In this document: positions 7,667-13,891 of the stretch, piece by piece
Layout of the letters: each line of letters opens with the position of its first letter
Numbering within the stretch: the stretch's first letter is position 1
Origin: Treponema sp.
GTDB taxonomy: Bacteria > Spirochaetota > Spirochaetia > Treponematales > Treponemataceae
Length of the DNA: 14,882 nucleotides
Direction of reading: 5' to 3'
NCBI GenBank assembly: GCA_016296575.1
Contig: JAEDJA010000039.1
Span: 1 to 14,882, forward strand
Position numbers and translations under genes: made by a program
Notes under the pieces: generated by a model
What the model saw: only the letters and a program-made list of their open reading frames with translations
Told to the model about the DNA's origin: nothing
Databases searched by the model: none

Positions 7667-10051
7667 ATGAGTGAAGATTTTGATGCTTTTGAAGAATTCA
7701 AAAAAGATTTGAAACAGCTTGTGGTTGGAGATGTAAATCTTCCTAAAAACCTTTTTGTGCTCCCTCTTCAGGGAAAGCCTGTTTTTCCTGGTGTTTTTAC
7801 ACCTATTTTTATTGTTGAAGGTCCTGATTCTCAGACTGTGGAACAAGCCATGGAACGTGACAGTTATATTGCCATGGTTGCTACAAAAAAGACCAGTGAA
7901 GCAGTCAATGCTGATGATTTGTATTCCTACGGTACTGTTGCTAAAATCATGAAGAAAAATAAGCTTCCTGACGGTGGCTACAGCATTTTTGTTTCTACAA
8001 TTAAAAGATTTAAAATCAAAAAATTTATTTCCAAGGCTCAGCCAATTTCTGCCACTGTAGAATATATTGAAGATAAAAATACGGGTTCAAAAAAAGTTAA
8101 GGCTCTTATGCGCATTCTTGTGAATGAAATGAAAGAAGTGGCCGATTCAAATCCGTTTTTTACAGATGATATGCGAATCAATATGCTTCATGTTGACAAC
8201 CCTGGAAAAATCACAGATTTTGTTTCATCAATTTTAAATCTTAAAAAAGATGAACTGGAAATGATTCTGGAAACTCAGGATGTTGAAGTAAGGCTTGAAA
8301 AACTTCTTGTTCATGTTAGAAAAGAACTGGAACTGATTCGTCTTCAGAAAAAAGTTGTAACAGAATTAAATGAAACTATTTCCAAAAATCAGAGGGAACA
8401 TTTTCTCCGTGCAGAAATGAAGGCTATCCAGGATGAACTTGGAAGTGATCTTGACGGAAATCTTACTGAATATCAGAAATTTAAAAACAAGATTGATGAA
8501 TTTCATTTTGAAGGGGAAATTAAAGAAACCGTTGAAGGAGAACTGGAAAAATTAAAACTAATGGATCCCAATTCCTCTGAATATATGGTGACTAGAAACT
8601 ATTTGAACACAATCACTCTTCTACCGTGGAATGCCAAAGAAAGTGAATCTAAATCCATTAGGGAAGCTTCTGAAATACTTGAATCAGATCATTTTGGTCT
8701 TGATGATGTAAAGAAACGTATTCTGGAATTTCTTGCTGTTCGTGAATATCAAAAGGAGAAAAAAGGTTCAATCATTCTTCTTGTTGGACCTCCTGGAGTT
8801 GGTAAGACAAGTGTGGGTCGTTCAATTGCGTCTGCCATGAACAAAGAGTTTTACCGTTTTTCTGTTGGTGGCATGCGTGATGAAGCTGAAATTAAGGGAC
8901 ACCGCAGAACTTATGTAGGAGCTCTTCCTGGTAGAATCATACAGGGGCTTAAGCTTACACATTCAATCGATCCTGTTTTCATGATTGATGAAATTGATAA
9001 GATGGGAGAAAGTCATCAGGGAGATCCGGCGAGTGCTTTGCTGGAAGTTCTTGATCCTGAACAAAATATTACATTCCGTGATGAATATCTTGATCTTCCT
9101 TTTGACATTTCAAAGGTTGTATTTATTCTTACTGCTAACTCTACAGATACAATTCCAGGTCCTCTTTTGGATCGAGCCGAAGTTATTCGTTTAAGCGGCT
9201 ATGTTGATCAGGAAAAACTTGAGATTGCAAAAAAATATCTTATTCCTAAAAATGCTAAAAAGAATGGTGTTCCAAAAGGAAAGGTTAGTTTTACAACAAA
9301 AGCACTTTCTGAAATTGCAAAAGAATATGCCCGTGAAGCAGGGGTACGAAATTTTGAAAAATGTATTGATAAGATTCACCGTAAGATTTTAAAAGAAACA
9401 CTTGAAAATCCGGAAGAGCTTTCAAATTCTAAATTCAAAATTGATGCTTCCGATCTGGAAAAGTACCTTGGAAAACCTGTTTTTGATGAAAGTCAGCAGA
9501 AAAAAGCTGATGTTCCTGGTACAACAATAGGACTTGCATGGACTAGCATGGGTGGAGATACTCTTCTTATCGAAAGTATGTTCTTCCCAGGAAAAGGTTC
9601 TCTTATTCTTACTGGTCAGATGGGTGATGTAATGAAAGAATCCTGTCAGATAGCACTGAACTGGGCAAAAAAATATGTCCTTGAAAAGAAAATAAAGAAT
9701 CAGAAATGGTTTGAGCAGAATGACATTCATTTGCATATTCCAGAAGGTGCTGTTCCAAAGGATGGACCTAGTGCAGGTATAACTATTGCTACAAATTTTG
9801 TTTCGCTTTTATCAAACAAAAAGATTAAACCCCATCTTGCTATGACAGGTGAACTTTCTCTTACCGGTAAAGTGCTTCCAATTGGTGGTTTACGTGAAAA
9901 GAGTGTTGCAGCAAAACGAAATGGAATAAAAACAATTCTGATTCCTAAAGCAAATGAAAAGGATCTTGAAGAAATTCCTGAACTGGTAAAAAAAGGGCTC
10001 ACCTTTATTCCGGTGAGCCACATTTCAGAAGTTCTTGAAAATGCTTTTTAA
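7667..10051 (+). CDS. lon: ATP-dependent protease Lon
   Basis: This 794-residue cytosolic AAA+ serine protease is normal in length for bacterial LonA. The N-terminal substrate-binding LON domain covers about 25-230, a coiled region runs to about 320, and the AAA+ module has Walker A GPPGVGKT (374-381) and Walker B VFMIDEID (437-444). The proteolytic domain carries the catalytic dyad Ser702 in PKDGPSAG and Lys745 in GGLREKSVAAK. It degrades misfolded and regulatory proteins with ATP. The ATG at 7667 has no Shine-Dalgarno; an upstream in-frame TAG at 7652-7654 rules out a much longer N-terminus, and the next Met is inside the LON domain. Its own promoter lies immediately upstream, so it is probably not only read from lepA. 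It converges on sppA across the terminator at 10073-10120. Confidence 0.97.
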   Translation: MSEDFDAFEEFKKDLKQLVVGDVNLPKNLFVLPLQGKPVFPGVFTPIFIVEGPDSQTVEQAMERDSYIAMVATKKTSEAVNADDLYSYGTVAKIMKKNKLPDGGYSIFVSTIKRFKIKKFISKAQPISATVEYIEDKNTGSKKVKALMRILVNEMKEVADSNPFFTDDMRINMLHVDNPGKITDFVSSILNLKKDELEMILETQDVEVRLEKLLVHVRKELELIRLQKKVVTELNETISKNQREHFLRAEMKAIQDELGSDLDGNLTEYQKFKNKIDEFHFEGEIKETVEGELEKLKLMDPNSSEYMVTRNYLNTITLLPWNAKESESKSIREASEILESDHFGLDDVKKRILEFLAVREYQKEKKGSIILLVGPPGVGKTSVGRSIASAMNKEFYRFSVGGMRDEAEIKGHRRTYVGALPGRIIQGLKLTHSIDPVFMIDEIDKMGESHQGDPASALLEVLDPEQNITFRDEYLDLPFDISKVVFILTANSTDTIPGPLLDRAEVIRLSGYVDQEKLEIAKKYLIPKNAKKNGVPKGKVSFTTKALSEIAKEYAREAGVRNFEKCIDKIHRKILKETLENPEELSNSKFKIDASDLEKYLGKPVFDESQQKKADVPGTTIGLAWTSMGGDTLLIESMFFPGKGSLILTGQMGDVMKESCQIALNWAKKYVLEKKIKNQKWFEQNDIHLHIPEGAVPKDGPSAGITIATNFVSLLSNKKIKPHLAMTGELSLTGKVLPIGGLREKSVAAKRNGIKTILIPKANEKDLEEIPELVKKGLTFIPVSHISEVLENAF

Positions 10052-10072
10052 TTTAGGGTTTATTACAAACCC

Positions 10073-10120
10073 AAAAAACGGCGAATTTAAGCGTTAGCGT
10101 GCCTTGAATCGCTCGTTTTA
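10073..10120. terminator. Bidirectional terminator between lon and sppA
   Basis: A stem with small bulges pairs 10077-10091 with about 10103-10117 (AACG/CGTT, GCG/CGC, ATT/AAT, AAG/CTT). It is flanked by six A on the left (10073-10078, a U tract for minus-strand transcripts) and TCGTTTT on the right (U tract for plus-strand transcripts). This fits termination of both convergent genes. The right T tract includes the stop codon of sppA. A second small hairpin, GGGTTT-ATTAC-AAACCC (10056-10072), sits just before it. Confidence 0.7.
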
Positions 10121-11104
10121 CGGTCTGTAAAGATAGGCCGGGTACTGGTCAAATTCACTCACTTCAGCAAAGAGTTTGTCCAGTGCCGAAGATTCTTTGT
10201 CTGTTGATTTAACTTTTCCCATAAGACTTTCAATAAAGGTCTGTTTTCTTGCGTAAGAGAAATGAACAGGTTTGATTTCCAGATCAAGTTCATCCTGGAT
10301 ATCTTCTATCATTTCATCAAATGAAGAAATCTGATCAATAAGTCCGTTAAGAAGGGCCTGTTTTGCGGTGTAAATACGTCCGTCAGCCAGTTTTTTTACT
10401 TCATTGTATGGAATGTCACGGGCATTTGAAACAATAAGAGTGAACTGTTCATAGCATTCGTCTGCAACTGACTGCATGATGTTAATTTGTTCCTGAGTAA
10501 TTTTTTCGTTGAAATTACCCATGTTTTTGTTTTTACCTGCATGAATTGTCACATAATTGATTCCATAATCCTGGAAAAGCTGTGTCAAATCAATAAACTG
10601 GCCGGAAATAACTCCGATGGAACCGGTAAGTGTATTTCGGTTTGCATAAATTTTATCAGCAGCACAAGCCATGTAATATCCACCTGAGGCAGCCATCTGA
10701 TTGAAATAGGCATAAACAGGTCTTCCTGTTGTTTTGTAATCCTGAAGAGCAAGATATACTTCGTCAGTTTCGTAAACAGCTCCACCAGGTGAATTAATGG
10801 AAAGAACGATTGCAACATTTTTAGAGTTACGTTTTGCTGAATCAATAGCACTTAAAATCCATTGCTGATTGTAAGTTGAGTTTTCTTCTTCAATTGTACC
10901 GTTTACATGAATTACTGCAACCTGATTATTTTTATTAGAAGTTCTAAAAGAAATGCTGATATTTGATCCATTAATATTTACTGCTTCTGATGAAGAAACG
11001 GAATTATTGTAATTGTAAATGGAAATTCCAGTAACGGAAATAATTACAACTGCAATTACACAAATAAAGATTACAAGACCTTTTTTAGATTTCTTGTTTT
11101 CCAT
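10118..11104 (-). CDS. sppA: Signal peptide peptidase SppA-type, S49 family
   Basis: This 328-residue membrane-anchored serine peptidase has one N-terminal transmembrane segment (about 9-30) with a short basic cytosolic tail, placing the catalytic domain outside the cytosol. Family motifs are SINSPGG at 102-108, the nucleophile Ser140 in MAASGGYY, TGSIGV at 160-165, and the general-base lysine best matched by Lys193 in GKNKNMG. Size matches the single-domain SppA of Bacillus rather than the double-length E. coli enzyme. It degrades signal peptides and small membrane or secreted remnants. The ATG at 11104 has GGAGG 10 bases upstream, located inside the end of the DUF975 gene, and the two genes overlap by one base (TAATG), so translation is coupled. 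Confidence 0.95.
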   Translation of the reverse strand: MENKKSKKGLVIFICVIAVVIISVTGISIYNYNNSVSSSEAVNINGSNISISFRTSNKNNQVAVIHVNGTIEEENSTYNQQWILSAIDSAKRNSKNVAIVLSINSPGGAVYETDEVYLALQDYKTTGRPVYAYFNQMAASGGYYMACAADKIYANRNTLTGSIGVISGQFIDLTQLFQDYGINYVTIHAGKNKNMGNFNEKITQEQINIMQSVADECYEQFTLIVSNARDIPYNEVKKLADGRIYTAKQALLNGLIDQISSFDEMIEDIQDELDLEIKPVHFSYARKQTFIESLMGKVKSTDKESSALDKLFAEVSEFDQYPAYLYRP

Positions 11105-11808
11105 TACTGAAGGTCCTCCATACGGATTCTACCTGTATCTAGTGCATCTTTAAGCATAGCATGATAAGCGTTTGTAAAAGACATGTTCATATAAGGAGCA
11201 AGCCAAAGCATTCCAATTCCTGCAGTAAAGCAGCACAAAATTGCCCATCCCAAGAAACTCAAGTCCATAATGAAAAGTTCACCTTTGTGTCCTTTTGTAA
11301 TTGCCATTGAAAGCTTCATAAGCTTGCGTACTGGAATATCAGGATATTCGCGGGCAAGGTAGATCATCTGAGAGTAGGCAATACCTTTTATAATACCAGG
11401 AATGATGAAAAGCAATGTCCATAGTGTTATCCACAGAAGCTGCCAGAGTGCAATAAGAATAGCTGTAATTGCTCCTGAAAATCCTTCAATAAAATCACTA
11501 AAGGAAACTGGTTCTGGAGAACGTGACATTTTAAGGTAAACACCAACTTCTGCATATGCAAAAATTGTTGCAACAACTGAAGAAATGATGTTAAGAAGCG
11601 AATTCAATCGTGTATGAGCTGAAAATGATGCTGCGGTAACAGGATTATAAAGGATGTCATAATCAGAAAGGTTCTGAATCTGAGCAAAACCTGGGATGCT
11701 GAACAATGACGATACAACAACTGAAACAAGACAAATAAGAACAGGAACTGTCCATCGGCCTTTCAATTGAACTTTTGCAAATTTTTTGTACTTAACGCGG
11801 TCAAACAT
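11104..11808 (-). CDS. DUF975-family integral membrane protein
   Basis: This 234-residue polytopic membrane protein has the DUF975 pattern: a basic N-terminus with VQLKGRW before the first hydrophobic segment, and the conserved late block with ELFIMDLSFLGWAILCC and LAPYMNMSF. Hydrophobic segments lie at about 22-40, 68-90, 110-145 (two, in tandem) and 185-210. Function of the family is unknown. I chose the ATG at 11808 because AAGGAGGTGG lies 8 bases upstream; a GTG three codons earlier falls inside that ribosome site. It sits between the CYTH gene (45-base gap with an inverted repeat) and sppA (1-base overlap). Pairing with SppA suggests an envelope role, but that is inference. Confidence 0.85.
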   Translation of the reverse strand: MFDRVKYKKFAKVQLKGRWTVPVLICLVSVVVSSLFSIPGFAQIQNLSDYDILYNPVTAASFSAHTRLNSLLNIISSVVATIFAYAEVGVYLKMSRSPEPVSFSDFIEGFSGAITAILIALWQLLWITLWTLLFIIPGIIKGIAYSQMIYLAREYPDIPVRKLMKLSMAITKGHKGELFIMDLSFLGWAILCCFTAGIGMLWLAPYMNMSFTNAYHAMLKDALDTGRIRMEDLQ

Positions 11809-11826
11809 TAGAACCACCTCCTTAGT

Positions 11827-11854
11827 AATGTACTTTTTCTTTCAATAGTACATT
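11827..11854. repeat. Perfect 8-bp inverted repeat upstream of the DUF975 gene
   Basis: AATGTACT at 11827-11834 and AGTACATT at 11847-11854 are exact reverse complements separated by 12 bases. The repeat lies between the stop of the CYTH gene and the ribosome site of the DUF975 gene. There is no T tract directly after it on the minus strand, so a simple terminator is unlikely; an operator or mRNA hairpin is possible. Confidence 0.55.
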
Positions 11855-12450
11855 TATTTTACCATAGATTTTAGCATTTCACTATAAAAATGATCTTCAA
11901 TCATGGATAGATTTATTTCACAGATTGTGAATATTTTTTTTATTTCATTGTTGATTTCTTCAATATGAGCCGGACTGTCATCCTCTGTAAGGATTTCAAT
12001 TTCAAGAAAATCGCCCAGTGGTGGAACAGTGCAAAGCTCAATATTTGCAAGGCCCGCTTTAGTGTTCAGTTCCCAGTTTTCTGCAATTTTTGTTTTTTTA
12101 TAGCGGATTTCACCAATATCAAGAAACAGCTTTTCAAGGACTTGAGCATCTTCTTTGGAAAGGCTGATTTCATTTTCATCATTTACTTCAATGCTTTTTC
12201 CATCAAAATCTTTTTTTATCTCTTTTCGTTTGTAGGTGAATGTCCTTTCTTCAGATTGGTCACCGTTCTTTTTTATGGTTTCTGTTCTGATTCTAACACC
12301 TATGTCTGTTCCGTCTTTTTTGAAAAGTGTGTAATAAACATCCTCTTTATGCCGAAAACACAGGTACCGTGCCTTTTCATTTAATATTTTTATTACATTT
12401 TCCCTGTCATTTACATGGGCTTTAAGTTCAACTTCAAACACATTTTTCAT
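11854..12450 (-). CDS. CYTH-domain protein (class IV adenylate cyclase/triphosphatase-like, CyaB)
   Basis: This 198-residue cytosolic protein has a CYTH triphosphate-tunnel fold. The hallmark ExExK is E6-V-E-L-K10 at the very N-terminus, and the strand pattern continues with the basic GVRIR (about 51-55), FTYKRK, YKKTK and the acidic ELCTV...FLEIEI segment expected to line the tunnel. Relatives include class IV adenylate cyclases (CyaB), thiamine triphosphatases and inorganic triphosphatases; sequence alone does not decide which activity is present. The ATG at 12450 places ExExK where the family expects it; an upstream in-frame TTG at 12477 would add 9 residues. Neither has a Shine-Dalgarno. 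A weak minus-strand promoter (12477-12505) leaves a leader of about 20 bases. It probably heads an operon with the DUF975 gene and sppA. Confidence 0.85.
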   Translation of the reverse strand: MKNVFEVELKAHVNDRENVIKILNEKARYLCFRHKEDVYYTLFKKDGTDIGVRIRTETIKKNGDQSEERTFTYKRKEIKKDFDGKSIEVNDENEISLSKEDAQVLEKLFLDIGEIRYKKTKIAENWELNTKAGLANIELCTVPPLGDFLEIEILTEDDSPAHIEEINNEIKKIFTICEINLSMIEDHFYSEMLKSMVK

Positions 12451-12476
12451 ACTAAAGTGATAATCAAAAAAAATCA

Positions 12477-12505
12477 ATAATAGGAAGAGATTAGAAATTC
12501 CTTAA
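12477..12505 (-). promoter_or_regulatory. Possible promoter of the CYTH-DUF975-sppA group
   Basis: Read on the minus strand, TTAAGG (12505-12500, 3 of 6 to the -35) is followed after 17 bases by TATTAT (12482-12477, 5 of 6 to the -10). The predicted start near 12470 leaves about 20 bases before the ATG at 12450. The -35 is poor, so this is a tentative call. Confidence 0.3.
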
Positions 12506-12539
12506 CTACCGATGGAAGAATATAATATTAAGTAGTTTA

Positions 12540-12568
12540 TTGAAATAAATAAAGTTATGCTTTACAAT
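12540..12568 (+). promoter_or_regulatory. Sigma70-type promoter of the leader of the FGE-domain lipoprotein gene
   Basis: TTGAAA at 12540-12545 (5 of 6) and TACAAT at 12563-12568 (5 of 6) are separated by exactly 17 bases. The predicted start near 12575 gives a leader of about 219 bases before the lipoprotein ATG at 12794; it contains the repeat-bearing short ORF and a terminator. It is the best-scoring plus-strand promoter I see in the 343-base gap 12451-12793. I see no convincing second promoter after the terminator. Confidence 0.55.
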
Positions 12569-12614
12569 AAATTATATGAATTATTGATTTGACTAAAAAG
12601 AAGGAAAGAGTTTT

Positions 12615-12647
12615 ATGAATCAATCAATCAATCAATCAATCGTATAA
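12615..12647 (+). CDS. Short leader ORF with AATC repeats (putatively phase-variable)
   Basis: The ATG at 12615 has an AAGGAAAGAG ribosome site at 12601-12610 and is followed at once by six AATC units. In the present state the ORF encodes 10 residues (MNQSINQSIV) and stops at 12645-12647. Losing one unit would move the stop to 12670-12672 (17 residues); gaining one would move it to 12698-12700 (29 residues), inside the terminator hairpin. No length reaches the downstream lipoprotein in frame. A role as a leader peptide controlling the terminator is inference. The ORF is too short to support by coding statistics; support comes from the ribosome site, ATG and repeat placement. Confidence 0.45.
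   Translation: MNQSINQSIV
12618..12641 (+). repeat. Tetranucleotide tandem repeat, AATC x 6
   Basis: Six perfect copies of AATC (equivalently CAAT) run from 12618 to 12641, directly after an ATG. Tetranucleotide tracts immediately after a start codon are the classic slippage site in phase-variable genes, for example the CAAT tract of Haemophilus lic1. Here the tract is in a short leader ORF, not in a long coding gene. A perfect TATAAT at 12643-12648 directly follows, so the tract could instead act as a variable promoter spacer. Confidence 0.95.
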
Positions 12648-12678
12648 TTGTATCTTTTTTAGATTTTTATAAAAAAGC

Positions 12679-12728
12679 AAAAGACGTTGAAAATTTGTAA
12701 AAATGCAAATTTATGGCGTCTTTTTTTT
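12679..12728 (+). terminator. Intrinsic terminator in the leader of the FGE-domain lipoprotein gene
   Basis: The outer stem AAAAGACG (12679-12686) pairs with CGTCTTTT (12717-12724) and the inner stem AAATTTG (12691-12697) pairs with CAAATTT (12706-12712). The four-by-four junction between them can form three G-T wobble pairs, so the helix is nearly continuous. Eight T (12721-12728) follow. It lies between the repeat-bearing short ORF and the lipoprotein gene, where it would act as an attenuator or insulate the gene from upstream transcription. Confidence 0.85.
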
Positions 12729-12793
12729 GTTTAAAAATATTTGGTTTACAAAGTTTGCGTTGTAAATAAAAAATTAAAGGTAAGGTAAAGAAA

Positions 12794-13711
12794 ATGAAAA
12801 AACAAATTGGTTTATTTACAGCAATTTTGTTTGCAGTAAGTACATTAATGGTTGGATGTAAAACAGAAGTTGTTGATATTGCTAAAATTCCAGAGGGGTT
12901 TGTATTAGTTCCAGCAGGCAATTTCCAAATGGGAAGTATTGAAGGTTATGACGATAACAAACCAGTACACGAAGTTACAATAACAAAACCATTTTACATG
13001 GGAAAATATGAAGTATCCCAAGCAGAATATGAAAAATACTGTAGTTATGGAGAAAATAAACCAAGTTCAAAGTATGGAGATGGAGATAATTATCCAGCAT
13101 ATTTTGTAAGTTGGTATGATGCACTTGTATATTGTAATAAACGCTCTATGGCAGAAGGACTTACACCATGTTACAGTATAAATGATTCAACAGATCCAGC
13201 AAAATGGGGAGAACTACCAACCGCAGAGGATGATCCATTGCGTGAAACATGGAATGCAGTAGTATGTGATTGGAATGCAAATGGTTATCGTTTACCAACA
13301 GAAGCAGAGTGGGAATATGCTGCCCGTGCAGGAGATAAAACTGTAGCTAGTTTAACATACAGTGGAACAAGTGATGAAAATGAACTAGGCAAATACGCAT
13401 GGTACGATAGTAATTCAACTATAAAAACACATGAGGTAGGAACAAAGCTACCAAATGCCTTTGGCTTATATGACATGAGTGGAAATGTATTTGAATGGTG
13501 CTGGAACTGGCATACAGACAGTTACAATGCAGAAGCAGAAGGAGGCAGTAACCCAACTGGCGCCTCCTCGGGGTCTAAACGCGTCTCCCGCGGTGGTGGT
13601 TTGGACGGCGATTCTGGCAACTGTGCTGTTTCTTACCGTTACAATAGCAGCCCGAACCTCCGCCAAGGCTACAGCCTTGGTTTCCGTGTGGTGCGTGCCA
13701 GTTTTAATTAA
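12794..13711 (+). CDS. Lipoprotein with FGE-sulfatase/C-type-lectin-like domain, putative DGR target
   Basis: This 305-residue protein has a lipoprotein signal peptide with Cys22 (LMVGC). An FGE-sulfatase domain follows from about residue 33: FVLVPAGNFQMGS, then PFYMGKYEVSQAEYEKYC, GYRLPTEAEWEYAARAG at 164-180, GLYDMSGNVFEW at 224-235, and the terminal RGG...C...YR...P...LGFRVVRA block at 266-302. The active-site cysteine pair of true formylglycine-generating enzymes is not present in that block (only Cys277), so I infer a ligand-binding, not catalytic, role, as in the Treponema denticola TvpA type of DGR variable protein. The last ~140 coding bases are about 60% GC against about 35-40% upstream. 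AAGG lies 8 bases before the ATG. Expression probably depends on the upstream leader. Expected location is the cell surface or periplasm. Confidence 0.88.
   Translation: MKKQIGLFTAILFAVSTLMVGCKTEVVDIAKIPEGFVLVPAGNFQMGSIEGYDDNKPVHEVTITKPFYMGKYEVSQAEYEKYCSYGENKPSSKYGDGDNYPAYFVSWYDALVYCNKRSMAEGLTPCYSINDSTDPAKWGELPTAEDDPLRETWNAVVCDWNANGYRLPTEAEWEYAARAGDKTVASLTYSGTSDENELGKYAWYDSNSTIKTHEVGTKLPNAFGLYDMSGNVFEWCWNWHTDSYNAEAEGGSNPTGASSGSKRVSRGGGLDGDSGNCAVSYRYNSSPNLRQGYSLGFRVVRASFN
13562..13700 (+). other. Putative DGR variable region (VR) at the 3' end of the lipoprotein gene
   Basis: From A257 to the end of the domain, base composition shifts abruptly to about 60% GC. Codons at positions expected to vary in FGE-type DGR targets end in C or T: 271-276 (GAC GGC GAT TCT GGC AAC), 283-286 (TAC AAT AGC AGC), 288-289 (AAC CTC) and 292-294 (GGC TAC AGC). 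This NNY pattern is what adenine mutagenesis of AAY template codons produces. The invariant frame between them (R-GG, C-A-V-S-Y-R, P, R, LGFRVVRA) matches the DGR target scaffold, and the 3' end GGTTTCCGTGTGGTGCGTGCC would be the homing-initiation side. No template repeat or reverse transcriptase is in the window. Confidence 0.65.
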
Positions 13712-13712
13712 T

Positions 13713-13753
13713 ATTATGTGGCAGGTAAAATTTATCGTAATCCACAATAATAG
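13713..13753. repeat. Imperfect inverted repeat just after the VR-bearing gene
   Basis: TATTA-TGTGG at about 13713-13722 pairs with CCACA-A-TAATA at about 13742-13752 (two 5-bp blocks, one bulged A), with a loop of about 20 bases. It begins directly after the stop codon. Some DGR targets have a hairpin downstream of the VR that aids homing, but those have short loops, so this match is weak. It could also help end transcription. Confidence 0.35.
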
Positions 13754-13851
13754 TTTTTAGAACCAGTCTTTTCCTGCGGTAATACGCGAATTGTATTTGT
13801 CAGTCTTGTGCTGGTAGAAAATATGCATAGGTGTCTTCGTGAAATGCATCT

Positions 13852-13884
13852 CCTAAAGTTGAACTTTATTTGTCCAACTTTAGG
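13852..13884. terminator. Hairpin between convergent lipoprotein and GNP-repeat genes
   Basis: CCTAAAGTTG (13852-13861) and CAACTTTAGG (13875-13884) form a perfect 10-bp stem with a 13-base loop. It starts 7 bases after the stop of the minus-strand gene and lies between two convergent genes, the usual place for a terminator. There is no U tract on either strand, so either termination is inefficient or the hairpin has another role. Confidence 0.5.
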
Positions 13885-13891
13885 GGTGTAC

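Noticed and set aside
10056..10072. Main terminator of lon (GGGTTT-ATTAC-AAACCC)
   Set aside because: A short AT-rich stem followed by A, not T, on the plus strand; the adjacent larger stem-loop has proper T tracts on both sides.
12745..12768. Second promoter for the lipoprotein gene after the leader terminator (TTTACA ... TAAATA)
   Set aside because: The spacing is only 12 bases and the -10 match is poor, so it is unlikely to work as a standard promoter.
12794..13711. Annotation as a catalytic formylglycine-generating enzyme
   Set aside because: The fold motifs are present but the active-site cysteine pair in the terminal block is not (only Cys277 there), and no sulfatase gene is nearby. 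A binding role fits better.
13466..13760. 93-residue open frames on both strands overlapping the VR
   Set aside because: They are by-products of the GC-rich patch having few stop codons; the FGE frame has clear family motifs and explains the region.
13757..13849. 30-codon minus-strand gene
   Set aside because: The AGGAG directly touches the ATG, leaving no spacing, no similarity is recognised and it is very short; kept only as part of the unexplained stretch.
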